DNA from: Symbiodinium natans
Taxonomy: Eukaryota > Sar > Dinophyceae > Suessiales > Symbiodiniaceae
Assembly: GCA_905221605.1 (NCBI GenBank)
Contig: CAJNDS010002324.1
Location: 1,026,001-1,090,000, forward strand
DNA: 64,000 nucleotides
Direction of reading: 5' to 3'
In this document: one piece after another, positions 1-11,900 of the stretch
Layout: each line of letters begins with the position of its first letter
Numbering within the stretch: position 1 is the stretch's first letter
Made by a program: the position numbers and the translations under genes
The notes under the pieces: generated by a model
What the model saw: only the letters and a program-made list of their open reading frames with translations
Databases searched by the model: none
What the model was told of the DNA's origin: nothing

Positions 1-681
1 TTCCACCCAATGCCGTCCGCGGCCTGATGCAAGGAAACACATGCTTCGAGCCGAGACATGAAACCTCGAAACTGAAGCGGAGTAAACTCGATGAAACGTT
101 TTTCGGTGGTGCGGAAAGTTCAGAAGCAAAATAATGTTTTGACTCGGACAAAGTGAAACCAAAGAGAATTGGCGGGAAGTGGAACCACCAAGTTCAGGAA
201 ATCTTCAAGGAAAGTGTTTTCCGCAGCTTCCCTTCGGGTTAGTGTGTGCAAAGGTTACCCAGCCAATCATCGGGAGAAACGAAGGTCTGGTCAGAAAAAA
301 AACTCAAATTCCCCAAAGACTGAAAAGAAGCAGCTGTCTCTTTTCGGCTTCGCACTCGAACCAAACACCAAAGTGTTCAGGGTTCCGGCGCTATGGGTCC
401 GAGCGTGTTAGAGAAGTGAAGCTCCCTAAAAACTGAAGTCCCTCCTTCGTGAAGGTTCTTGGTTTATTTTTTGCGAAGCTTTCAAATTTTTGCGCAATGA
501 AGCAGATTCTTAACTCCAAACTGTCAGATTGCTGAAAAACCAAAAAAAAACTGCTGGAAATGGCCGCCACTGCTGATTGTTTCAAGAAAAAGCGCCCAAA
601 ATCACTTTGTCTAGCACTTTACGCGTTCGGTGCCACATGCGCGTCTTGACTGTTTAAGAAGCGCTGCAATCTCTAGCAGTG
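1..681. other. Unassigned non-coding sequence
   Basis: Overlapping short open frames occur on both strands but none shows a recognisable domain, a plausible splice structure or a repeat relationship to the rest of the window. I see nothing that can be named here. Confidence 0.5.
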
Positions 682-2401
682 CCGGGGAGGCCACGCACAA
701 GCGGACGTGACTTTTGCACACAAAAGCGGACCCAGAATCTGGCCTCGGAACAATTTCCTGCGCAAAGACCTGGAGCACATATGGAAAACCTACTCCTGCG
801 GAAAAATACAGCTGGGTTAGCCCCAGCGGCTCCTGGCTGCCTGGCCGCGTCACTTCTGATTCTCCCTGCCATCAGCATCCACCTCCACAACCTCACCTGG
901 CAGCGCTGCAAAGCCGCACGACACACTGCGCCGCTTGCATCTTGCCGCATCTGGACAAGCGCCGACCGCATCATGTGACAAATTCCAAAGCTTGAAGTAA
1001 CGCTGAGGAAATCCATGGTGCCATGGAAGCTCATGGAAACCCTCGCTGAAGCTTCTGACATCTTTTTCCAAAGCCGCGCAAAGCATGAGAAAACCAATCG
1101 AAACCCCGCGGAGATTTTGCAGGAACCCTCACAAAGCTCCACTGGAAGCTTTAAAGACCTGCGCACGACCTATATAAGAAAACCCACAGAAACCCCGCGG
1201 AAACCCTCACACAGCCCTAAGAAACCCACGGAAACCCCTTTCAAAGCTGTCAAAAACCATGGAAAACCCACGGGTAACCTTCACAAGACATTAGAAAAAC
1301 CTTCCGAGAGCTTCAAAAACCTACGCAAAATCTAACAAAACCCACTGAAACCCCGCAAACCTTAGAAAACCCCAGGGAAACCATCTGAAAGCTTTCAAAA
1401 CACCAAGGCAAAACTTGACAAAACCCACGGACATCCGCGGAAACCCTCACAAAACTTTAGAGAAATTCAAGGAAAACCTCCGGAAAGTTCAAAAACTGCA
1501 CGAAATCCCACGAAAACCCCTCACGAAACCCTTGAGGAACCTACCAAAACCATCCAATAGGTTTTAACACATGCACCCTCCAGAAGCTTAACAAACATGA
1601 ACGGAAACCCTGCGGAAACCCCTTTATCAGGACTGGATTCACCCTTTGGCAATATACAAAGTTATTAAAGGACAGGTGCAGGAAACCCGCCACCCAATCA
1701 CCGCACGCCAATGTCAGTATTATACTACCGGTCGTCCCCTAAAGGGTGAAGGACGCAAGAGGTGTTCTTCTGCTTCTGGCGAGGACCTGTGTCAACCGGA
1801 GCGCCGAAGCTGGGGCACGCCTGCCATACGAATCAATGGTCGCTGACCGTCTAAGAAGCACTTCGCGCCTTCAGGCAGAACGTCAAGGTACACATTGGTC
1901 TTTCACCAATCGGGTTCAGAAAAAGGAATACAGTCTACGTCTGCCTGGCTTCACCGTCCACGTCACAACTTGCTATAGAACAAGACTGACTTCCTGCCTC
2001 AGGGTTCATGTCAGACTCAACCCAAGGACCTGACTGAAGGCATGACTGGTTTCTTGCACCCAAAGCTTTGACCCCGCGCATGGCTGTTGCTACAACCATA
2101 CACAGCTAGGCCACCAAGCAGCGCACGGATGAGCTTGGACACCTCCGGCCGCGCACCGGCCGGCCGCGCCTGCGCCCCGCAACGAATGTGAAGCCTCTCG
2201 CATCGCCAAAAATCGGCCTTGAAGACCTCGGCAACCTCCTCCACTGAGTACTTCGCTGAGCGAGTTGCGAAGGGCTTGCGACACCTTGGAAGCACAAACA
2301 TGGACCCTACGGACTATGTCTGGGCACTTCTTTCGGCCAACAAATCAGGCTCCGACGTGGCAGACATGGCGCAAGTACGCTAGCTGTGGCCTAGGAGCTG
2401 C
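682..2401. repeat. Long direct repeat, copy 1 (~1.72 kb)
   Basis: This stretch is repeated in the same orientation at 3183-4712 with near identity. Both copies begin at ccggggaggccacgca and end at gtggcctaggagctgc. The left third reads openly on both strands but matches no family I know; the middle is a degenerate AAACCC-type minisatellite; the right part is unique-looking. Copy 2 lacks about 170 bp that copy 1 has at roughly 2160-2330, and carries small deletions in the minisatellite. The open frames shared by the two copies are interrupted at different points, so I do not call a gene. It is probably a non-autonomous dispersed element or a local segmental duplication. Confidence 0.85.
1085..1640. 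repeat. Degenerate AAACCC-rich minisatellite
   Basis: The stretch is dominated by imperfect units of the type AAAACCCACGGAAACCC, about 15-30 bp each, with inserts such as CAAAGCTTTC. It is part of the duplicated block; the homologous tract in the other copy lies at about 3590-4085. The AAACCC flavour recalls telomeric CCCTAAA but the T is missing, so it is not a telomeric array. Confidence 0.7.
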
Positions 2402-2873
2402 TTGAGGCAAGAGAGCGCTCAGCGAGCAGCGGCTCAGATGCAATCTGTTGAAGACACATGGCCCGTAGGCGCAAAAATTAGCAAAAGTCTCTGAGAGTCT
2501 TGCAGATCTCAAGGCATCTTGAAAAAACAATCCGGCACAAAATCCAGCAAAACAGGTCTACGTGCAAACAAAAGCAAAAGTACATTGCAAAAATAGCAAA
2601 CAAACGCAAAACAACGCAAATCTCCGAAATCTCCTGTAAACAAGGAACAACATTTAGGGCTGCTAAACACAAGCTAAAAGACAACCGCATGAAAGTGGCC
2701 TCCACAGTTGCAGCTCCCTTTCTGCTGCAGCATTACAAAAGCAAGCAGCTGCTTCGGACAAGCCCCTGATCCCCAAGCTTATGTTCTGCACGCTGCTCCC
2801 CAAGGTTCCTGGAACAAGGGCAGGCGCAGGCACGCTGACGAGACCCAGCTGCGTGAGCCCAGGGCTCAAACTT

Positions 2874-2920
2874 GCGACCCCAAAAATGGGGCCGTCTCGC
2901 GGCCCCAAAAATGGGGCCAC
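2874..2920. repeat. Paired GGCCCCAAAAATGGGGCC hairpins
   Basis: Two back-to-back copies of an 18-nt self-complementary unit lie at about 2876-2893 and 2901-2918. The arms GGCCCC/GGGGCC pair perfectly around an A-rich loop. A related but larger hairpin follows at 2978-3024. Confidence 0.75.
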
Positions 2921-2977
2921 GAAATGCACCCAGCTTCCCTTATTATAATGTGTAAATACATGAAAAGGCTGGAACTG

Positions 2978-3024
2978 CGACCCCAAAATTGGGGCCGCCT
3001 GGCGGCCCCAATTTTGGTGTCGCT
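2978..3024. repeat. 23-bp-stem palindrome
   Basis: The arms 2978-3000 and 3002-3024 are reverse complements over 23 positions with one mismatch (GGTG against the expected GGGG) and a single-base spacer. The shared core, GACCCCAAAA followed by GGGGCC, relates it to the hairpins at 2874-2920. It could be a terminal structure of a small element or an extruding cruciform. No flanking target duplication is apparent. Confidence 0.8.
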
Positions 3025-3182
3025 AAATCTGCATTTTTCGAGCCCCTGCGCTCCCCAGATTGCGACGCTACAGCAACTCTGACCCACAGGCAAGCTCCTA
3101 GCGTGGAGAATTTTTTTTTAAGAACAACGACCCCCCACAGGCAGCTTTCTTGCGGAAGTGATCAACATAATAGAAACGGGCA

Positions 3183-4712
3183 CCGGGGAGGCCACGCACA
3201 AGCGGACGTGACTTTTGCACACAAAAGCGGACCCAGAATCTGGCCTCGGAACAATTTCCTGCGCAAAGACCCGGAGCACATATGGAAAACCTACTCCTGC
3301 GGAAAAATACAGCTGGGTTAGCCCCAGCGGCTCCTGGCTGCCTGGCCGCGTCACTTCTGATTCTCCCTGCCATCAGCATCCACCTCCACAACCTCACCTG
3401 GCAGCGCTGCAAAGCCGCACGACACACTGCGCCGCTTGCATCTTGCCGCATCTGGACGAGCGCCGACCGCATCATGTGACAAATTCCAAAGCTTGAAGTA
3501 ACGCTGAGGAAATCCATGGTGCCATGGAAGCTCATGGAAACCCTCGCTGAAGCTTCTGACATCTTTTTCCAAAGCCGCGCAAAGCATGAGAAAACCAATT
3601 GAAACCCCGCGGAGATTTTGCAGGAACCCTCACAAAGCTCCACTGGAAGCTTTAAAGACCTGCGCACGACCTATATAAGAAAACCCACAGAAACCCCGCG
3701 GAAACCCTCACACAGCCCTAAGAAACCCACGGAAACCCCTTTCAAAGCTGTCAAAAACCATGGAAAACCCACGGGTAACCTTCACAAGACATTAGAAAAA
3801 CCTTCCGATACGCAAAATCTAACAAAACCCACTGAAACCCCGCAAACCTTAGAAAACTCCAGGGAAACTGAAAGCTTTCAAAACACCAAGGCAAAACTTG
3901 ACAAAACCCACGGACATCCGGAAACCCTCACAAAACTTTAGAGAAATTCAAGGAAAACCTCCGAAAAGTTCAAAACTGCACGAAATCCCACAAAAACCCT
4001 CGCGAAACCCTTGAGGAACCTACCAAAACCATCCAATAGGTTTTAACACATGCCCTCCAGAAGCTTAACAAACATGAACGGAAACCCTGCGGAACCCCTT
4101 TATCAGGACTGGATTCACCCTTTGGCAATATACAAAGTCATTAAAGGACAGGTGCAGGAAACCCGCCACCCAATCACCGCACGCTAATGTCAGTATATAC
4201 CGGTCGTCCCCCAAAGGGTGAAGGACGCAAGAGGTGTTCTTCTGCTTCTGGCGAGGACCTGTGTCAACCGGAGCGCCGAACCTGGAGCACGCCTGCCATA
4301 CGAATCAATGGTCGCTAACCGTCTAAGAAGCACTTCGCGCCTTCAGGCAGAACGTCAAGGTACACATTGGTCTTTCACCAATCGGGTTCAGAAAAAGGAA
4401 ACAGTCTACGTCTGCCTGGCTTCACCGTCCACGTTACAACTTGCTTTAGAACAAGACTGACTTCCTGCCTCAGGGTTCATGTCAGACTCAACCCAAGGAT
4501 CTGACGGAAGGCATGACTGGTTTCTTGCACCCAAACCTTTGACCTCGCGCATGGCTGTTGCTACAACCACACACAGCTGGGCCACCAAGCAGCGCCGCAC
4601 GGATGAGCTTGGACACCTCCGGCCGCGCACCGGCCGACTTCTTTCGGCCAACAAATCAGGCTCCGACGTGGCAGACATGGCGCAAGTACGCTAGCTGTGG
4701 CCTAGGAGCTGC
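3183..4712. repeat. Long direct repeat, copy 2 (~1.53 kb)
   Basis: Second copy of the block at 682-2401, same orientation. It is shorter because of one ~170-bp deletion near 4632 (the junction follows a CGGCCG run) and several small deletions in the AAACCC minisatellite at about 3590-4085. Divergence is otherwise a few percent or less by eye. Confidence 0.85.
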
Positions 4713-5966
4713 AACTTAAGCAGCAGAAACAAAAAATGGGCTAAGTTTGAAGTCTTGGCTTTGACGCGAACAGGGGAAACCGGTAGATGGGCTGCGACGA
4801 CCGCAATTGCAGACCGCGACGGCGACGCGTGGGTGGTGGTGGCAGACCGTGGACGTGAAAAACCGAAGGTCCCTCTGGTACCTTTTCCCTTGAAAGCACG
4901 AACCCTGACCTCTCACACAAGTGCGGACAACTCTCTCTTTTTCACAGTCAGAGCCACTTGAGCCAAAAGTCACGAAGTGCACAAACTAAACGAATTCTCT
5001 CTTGTGAGCTTAAACTCAGCTTCAGAACGAAGTTCCTACACACTGCACACTCACTTTAAATAGCGTATTGGGCAAAAACACACTCGTATGATTTCCTTGG
5101 AAATCAACGAGGCATAAACCATCGAGGATGGGATCACACGGATTCCCAATCACTCCGAAGCAAAACAAACCTATACAAGCTGATCCAAAACATGACAAAA
5201 ACATCACTGATCAGCCACAATCTTCCACCCCCCGCATTTTGCTGAGGGTTCATGTCAAAGATCTGAAGTCCAAGCCCAGCTCGGCACTTCAACACTAAGG
5301 GGATGCCCTGGCCACATTCCCTTGGTGCGTACTCGCCACCAAACGAAAGAAACAACACACCAGTCGATCTCTGACATCAAACTTCAAACTCATGCAAGAT
5401 CCCACCATCAGGCAGGTTGTCCTGGGTCCACATCACTGGTAACCCAAGAGTTCGTTGTCCAAACACGTGAAAAACGAATTAAACTTGCATCCACCTGCAC
5501 TGGTGCAGGGTTGTCTTGGAACGAATCCAAGAGTTCGTGGTGACAAACACGTGAGAACGAATTAATGCAAGCTTCAGATGTTTCCCACTCAGCACTCGAC
5601 CTTGTCGTGGTACTCCTCCTCAGTCTCGCATCTTCCAGGTCACCAAACTCACCAACTAGCATCGGCTAGCTGATCCTTCAGGAAAAGATTGGCTTCATAG
5701 TTTCGCTTCTTCCAGCGTACCATCAGCCAAAAACGTCTTCAGAGGTGGCAATCAGACGCCTTGCAGAAGGGGCTATAGAGTCCCTCGTTGAGTTTCATCA
5801 TCATTTTGCCTCCTCTTTGCAAACTTCTCATGCACTGAAACAAGGGCTCACACTAACCAGAAAAATCGCGGGCGCTCCATGGCGGCAACGCGGCCATGGC
5901 TTCCAAAAAAAATGGCTGCGGGTTTCACTCACCCACCCAACCACTGAGATCACTTAGCATCTCAGT
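4713..5966. other. Region 3' of the copia element
   Basis: This is the sequence downstream of the minus-strand copia polyprotein stop. It contains a short tandem duplication (5445-5575) and two sequences resembling dinoflagellate spliced leader on the minus strand (about 4956-4975 and 5899-5922). I compared it by eye with 13965-15200 for a matching long terminal repeat and found none. Confidence 0.5.
5445..5575. repeat. Imperfect ~80-bp tandem duplication
   Basis: The pattern CAAGAGTTCGTxGTxxxAAACACGTGAxAACGAATTAA occurs at about 5449 and again at about 5530. It lies 0.4 kb beyond the copia stop codon on that strand. Confidence 0.6.
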
Positions 5967-8900
5967 TCATTCTTCATCCTCTTCGCCCTTCTTCTCGCCA
6001 GCTCCAGTTGACTCCATCAACTTGGCGCGGCGCTCCTTGGCGGCTTCCTTCATCTCCGCCAACTCAGCCGTCCTCGTTTCCATCATCACATCCTGCGAAG
6101 ATCGGCTAGGCTCAGCTGGCGTCTCCGCAGGCCTCTCAGTTGGCTGGTCTCCAACCTTTCTCTTCTTCTCTTCCAACATCAGCTCCAAATCGGCAACACT
6201 AAAGCTTGCCTTCACACGCTCAGCAATCTGCGCGATAGCTGCTGCATCCAACTCAGATGGTACAACTGACACAGGCGAGCGAACCGCTTCGCCTTCCAGC
6301 TTTGCTCTCTTAGCAGCTTCTTCCTCGGCAGCTGACAGGTCGGCGATGCGCTTGCGCTTTCGCTCAGCTTCCTCGAACTCTCGGTCTTGCTGTTCCGCTG
6401 CAGCCTTGAGGATCCGCTTCAGGTCCTTTTCCTCCTTCTCGAGTTTCCCAACATTCTCACCCATGATCCCAAAGGCTTGCTGCCACATGTCGGCAGGCAA
6501 CGTCAAGTTGAACCTCACCACATAGTCGGTCGGCAAGTGCCACTTACACTTGCAGATCCACACAACACCGCTTCGAGTCTCACTCGCAACCACCTTCTTC
6601 CAGCTTGCCGCCCTCTGCGTGTCGGTGATCTCCTCTTTCTTTTTCTCCAGGTCCTCCAAGAATCCTGCAACAGACTCCATCACGGATCTGTAGTGGCTGT
6701 AGGCCACAAACGACCACTTGGGGACTGGTCTCTCCCTCAGCTCCGGCTCGTGAATCCGAAGTGTATCACACGACAACATCGAAATCACTCGCACTCGCTC
6801 CACCAGTTCCTTAAACACCAAGGATCCTTCCTTTGCACTTCTCTTCCAGCGCAACACCCATGGGGGATAATACGAGCTCTCAGCTTCATCCTCCATGATC
6901 CTCTCTGCTCCCAAAATGGGTAGCATGCACAACAGATCCACCATCCGCAAGACTCCGAGGTCCTGGTGCTCACCCAGAAGCAAAACAGGGACTATCCCTT
7001 TTCTCTTCAAGTACCTCACGAAGCTCAACATCGCCAGGCCACACGTTCCCGGCGGTACTTCCATGTACAGTCCTCCTTCATTCACTGCCATCTCCCAGAT
7101 GATGGCCTTGCCACCAATCTGTCCACGGACATCCAAGATTCCGAAGATCTTCGTGGGTTTCTCCTGTAGCTCACACACCTCCTGGATGGGCTTCACCAGC
7201 TTCTCGTATGAGCTTTGATAGCGCACCATATCCTTGTCGGATAGCGTGCCTACCACGTCCTTGAGCTCTAGCTCATCCACTGGAGTTCCGCGCCGGCAGA
7301 TACTCCATGACACATCACCGAACCACTTCGGCGGCTCTGGATCCGCCAGCTCCGGAAACACGTCGACCATCCGTTCAATCACCTTCGGCATGGCCTTGGG
7401 TTTCGGTGCAGCTTGGCCTGAGCCTCGGCTTTCACCTTTATCACCCCTTTTTCCAGCAGCTCGGCGCTCCTTCTCTGCCTCTCGGAGATGGAATGCATGG
7501 CTTGCATCCGTGCCAGAGACTGTCACAGTCTGTTTGCACTTTTCGCACTTGGGCTTGCCACTTTCATCCCAGCTCAACCCGGCAGCATGCTCGGATCTGA
7601 ACAACCATTTGCAAACCTTACACCAAAAGGGGCTTTTCATCTCAGCACCCTGCTCACCCTTCCTGCTGTCTTCAGCTGCCATTTTCCTGTCCTTCACCAA
7701 AGGTACAGGCTCCAGGCTAGGGCTAGCTTCCGTGGTGCTTGAACCAAAGCTTTTGCGGTTGGACCATAAATCCATTTCTTGAACCTCAGGGGAAGAGTCT
7801 TCACGAAGGGTTTCGGGACTTCTAAGGTGGAAATTTTCAAAAACTTCACCACACTTTTTCACACTTTTCAACGATCCAACTTGCTCCACACTGCATCCAG
7901 TTGCCTCGGCACACTGGCATGCCTGAACTCCAACCCTTGGTCGGATTCCACAGATCCTCCACACCTGCTGCACATCTTCACCAGGGTATATACCCATAGC
8001 TTGCTGGTGCTGACAGAATGTCACTTGACTCAAGCACTTTGTAAGAACGTCAGCGATCATTCCCGCTGTCGGGCACCAAATGACCTTCAAGGTCTGAGCT
8101 TCCTGTATCCGCTCCTGAAGATAGCAGACAGCGATGTCTAAGTGGCGAACTCGCCTACTCAACCCACGGTTTAGCAAAACCGCTCTCGCTGAGGAACTGT
8201 CAGTGTGCAATCGGATCGTGACATCTGACTCGGCCAACTGACCGATCAAAGTCGCAAGTCCCTCACTCTCCTGTACCGCAGTCAAGATGGCTCTCAACTC
8301 GGCTTCACAAGAACTCAGCGATACACACCCTTGAACTCGAGAGATTCCCTTGATCAGGCATCCTCTATAAAAGATGGCTATGCCCGACACAGATCTTCGT
8401 CCTAACGACGCTTGGGGTGCCCAACTGGCATCCGCATACACTTCCAGCTGCGCCGGCCCACTGTCCGGTACATTCCCATCAGGGCCAAAGTACTGCCATG
8501 CATGGTATTGTCCCTTTAGGAACCTAATCACTTGTCGCAATGCTTGCTCAAAGCATGCTGTTGGCTTGGACTGTCCTTGCGAAAGAATGGACATCCACCT
8601 ACTCAGGTCAGGTCTCGACTGACCCCACCATGCAATCCGGCCAAGTACTGCTCTGTACCTCGCAGCTGCAGTGTCACTCAACTCAGGATCCGAACCACTT
8701 GCTCTGCCCTTCTCGACCGTTTTCACGATGTCCGGAGGAGCAGTAACCACCTTCAGGTCCTTACAGAACTCTGTCTCGAACAGGGCATCTAAGTATGCCG
8801 GGGGCACTCGCATCCTGAGATGACTCCCTTGTCTCTCAATCTCTCGCCCCAAAAAGGTGATCTTTCCACCAGTGGAAGTGATTCGACCCGTTTCCTTGAT

Positions 8901-11900
8901 CTTCAACTCTCCGTTCAGGGTGTCGGTCACCAACCGAATGGCATCTCTAGTGCCACACAGAATCAAATCGTCCACATAGCACAACATGAGGAATCTTTTC
9001 CCTCTCACAGTGCCCTCGAAGACGGAAGGTTCCGTTGGGCATTGCTTCAACCCAACTTTCTTCACAACTGTCGCCAGCTTCAAGTTCCAAGCTTTGGCGG
9101 CAACTCTCAAACCATTCATGGCTTGATCCAGAATCATAAACACCGGGACATAATAGTCCTTGCAGGCGGAAACATCCTTGGGCAATTGGATAATCGCCTT
9201 CGATCCTTTCGGAAGGGGGGAATGCAAGAATGCAGTGCTAACATCCAAAGTTGCGATATCCATAGCATCTACCGAAGCAATGGCCAAAAGCGTCCGTAAC
9301 GCTTCTAAAGAAGGAGTCGTAGCACTCAGTCCTAAAGATGATGCTGTGCTCCCCTTTGCGATGTCTTGCACCACACACCGAGCTCTCACAGCTTCCTTGC
9401 CATTCACCACCTTTGGGCCTATGACCCATCGGGTTGGGATGATCTTTATCCCATGCTGACGAGCAAACTTCTGAGCCTCGTCTGCTCCAACCACTCTCCC
9501 TGCTTTGTGAGCAGTCATACTCTGCAGCTCAGTTCGCCGGCCTTCCACTGTTTTATCCACATCTAATGGACATCCATCTATCTCAGACAGAACACTCGTG
9601 GGTCTTGCCAGCCAAACTTGGGATCCACACACCTTCATGGACTCCGGGAAAGTGCTATTCTTGTTGAGCAGAATCGAATTGGTCACATGTACCAACTTCG
9701 GACTCTCGTCACTGCTTACCATTTTAATAGGACCTTGAGGCACATCGAGTCTTGGGTCTAAATAAATACGATTGATCAGCCGGGGAACTCGATTGGACTC
9801 ATCTGGAACTGAGTTCACATCTGAAGTTAAACTCTCTAAACGCCGGGGAACTCGACTGGACTCATTTGGAACTGAATCCACATCCATTTGAGGTTTTTCT
9901 TCCTCCATTGGGATCGCTTCATCCTCAGCGGGAGTTTCTCCTTCGAAGTATCCAGGTTCCATTGCCTCATCTGGAATCCCTTGGTAAGGCAAACTTGGAT
10001 CCTCAAAATCCTCCATGTCAACATCCACAACTTCTGTCGCAGGTGTTGGGACGCTTTGCTTCTCCTCCAACTTGGGATCTGGTCGACTCTCATAGGTGAT
10101 CTTCGGGCGTTTCAGGAGTGAAGGCTCACTTCCAGACTCCATCACCCCCGCATCCTTTGAGCTTCTCTGGTCCATTTTTGGAGTTTCCTCTGTTGGTTCT
10201 TTCGATTCCAACCGTTGTCGTTGAGCTTTCAACCAATCATCATACCGTTTTCGGCATTCAGCATTGTGGTTGGCTTTTCCTCTTTTTGGACCACACGCAG
10301 GACAGTTCGCTGTGCCACCATGTTCCTTCACCCATGCAGCTGGAGGTCCAACTTTGCTCATGTCGGTGGTCGGTCCCTCAGACACTCGGCCCTCAAAGGC
10401 CTTGTCCGCTTCACCTTCAATCCGATCGGGCACACCATCCTCTTTCTCCTTCAGAATCGGGGGAGCCAATGTATCCGATGGATCATGCTCCTTGAGCAAA
10501 TGTTGACAATGCTCCAACCCAATCTTCAACGGAACGATGTGCTTGATGGACTTTGCTCGAAAGTGTTTTGGACAACCATCCACCATGGCACTCACAACAT
10601 GAGTCAAGCCACCAACTTCAGGGTACACATAGGCTGCTTCCACAAACCGGGAGAGCGCCGTGGTTTTCATCGAATCCGGTAGCTCAGCCAGAACTGTAGC
10701 ACCTATCAACGACGATCCACACTCATGGAGGGATCTCTGTAGTACCAACTCCTGGGGTGATTTCTTCCCATCAAAGGCAGCTGCATGGTGATTGTGCATT
10801 GCAGCACAGTAAATCAGACCAAACTCAAACGCTCGAGGACTTCTTTTCAAGTCAAAGCCCTGCGCTCGTAGATCCAACCTCACCGTGCTGAACAACTCCT
10901 TGAGTGTTCTCACTGCCCTTTCCACACCACCAACCGCTTCATGTCCCTGCGGAGGTGCTCTTTGGGTCACAATCCTAATCCCCAGATTGGCTCTCTTGAT
11001 GAGGGCGCTCACCGCTGTCTCGCTGTCTGTCCTCAACAGTACAGCAGACCCTGCAATGTCCAGTCCGAAAGCATTCATCCAATAACGAATCCAGCTGGAG
11101 GTATTGTCAGCATTGGTCCCTACCAACAGACATCCAATCATTCTGGTTGACATTTCAGTCATGACCAGTACTTTCATGTTGGGAGCCGTCGGCTGGTCTT
11201 TCGCAAAAGTACCAGTTACCAGGTTGATGAAGCAGAAATCTGCTTGCAACGCCACGGGTCGGTCTTGAGCATCCTTGGTCCGACGATGCTGGGTTGTTCC
11301 TCTTGTCATCCGACAATGAGGACATTCGGACGAAAAAGGAATGTGGCCTCGCATCCGATGCAGCTCCATTTCTTCTTGCTTTTTCTTGGTCATTGACTGC
11401 ACTGACTGCATCTGATCAACCTCCATCGGTCGTTGGCCATCATCCACATCCATGGGTCGAACCTCAGTTCTTCCAAAGGTTACTTTCTTTCGCTTTCCAG
11501 CATCACCTTGCAGGTAGATCCAAGGACATCCAGCCCAGGATACTCCATATCCCATGACTCCTTTCTTCTCGTGTCGCAGCGAAATCTCTCTTCGAGTGAA
11601 CTTCACTTCCCAACCAGTATTCACCATCTGCTCGGTGCTCAAGATGTTGTGAGCCACATCTGCTACAACTCCAGTCACACACACCGATGTCAAACCAAGA
11701 TACTGCTTTCCTTCATACATAGGCAGCAAGGCTCGGATGCGAACTCGCTCGAAGACATTCACCGGGGTATCGTTGGCTGCTGAGTACCTCTCATTAGGTC
11801 CCAACGCCTTCCGATCCAAGATCTGGAACTCATCCAAGTATCTTTTCGCAATCACAGTCACCGATGCTCCTGAGTCAATCAACCACCATTTGCTTGCATC

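Larger units (their letters stand above)
2402..3182. other. Spacer between the long direct repeats
   Basis: This unique-looking spacer has an A-rich first half (about 2480-2700) and a GC-rich second half with the two hairpin clusters annotated separately. No gene is recognised. Confidence 0.5.
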
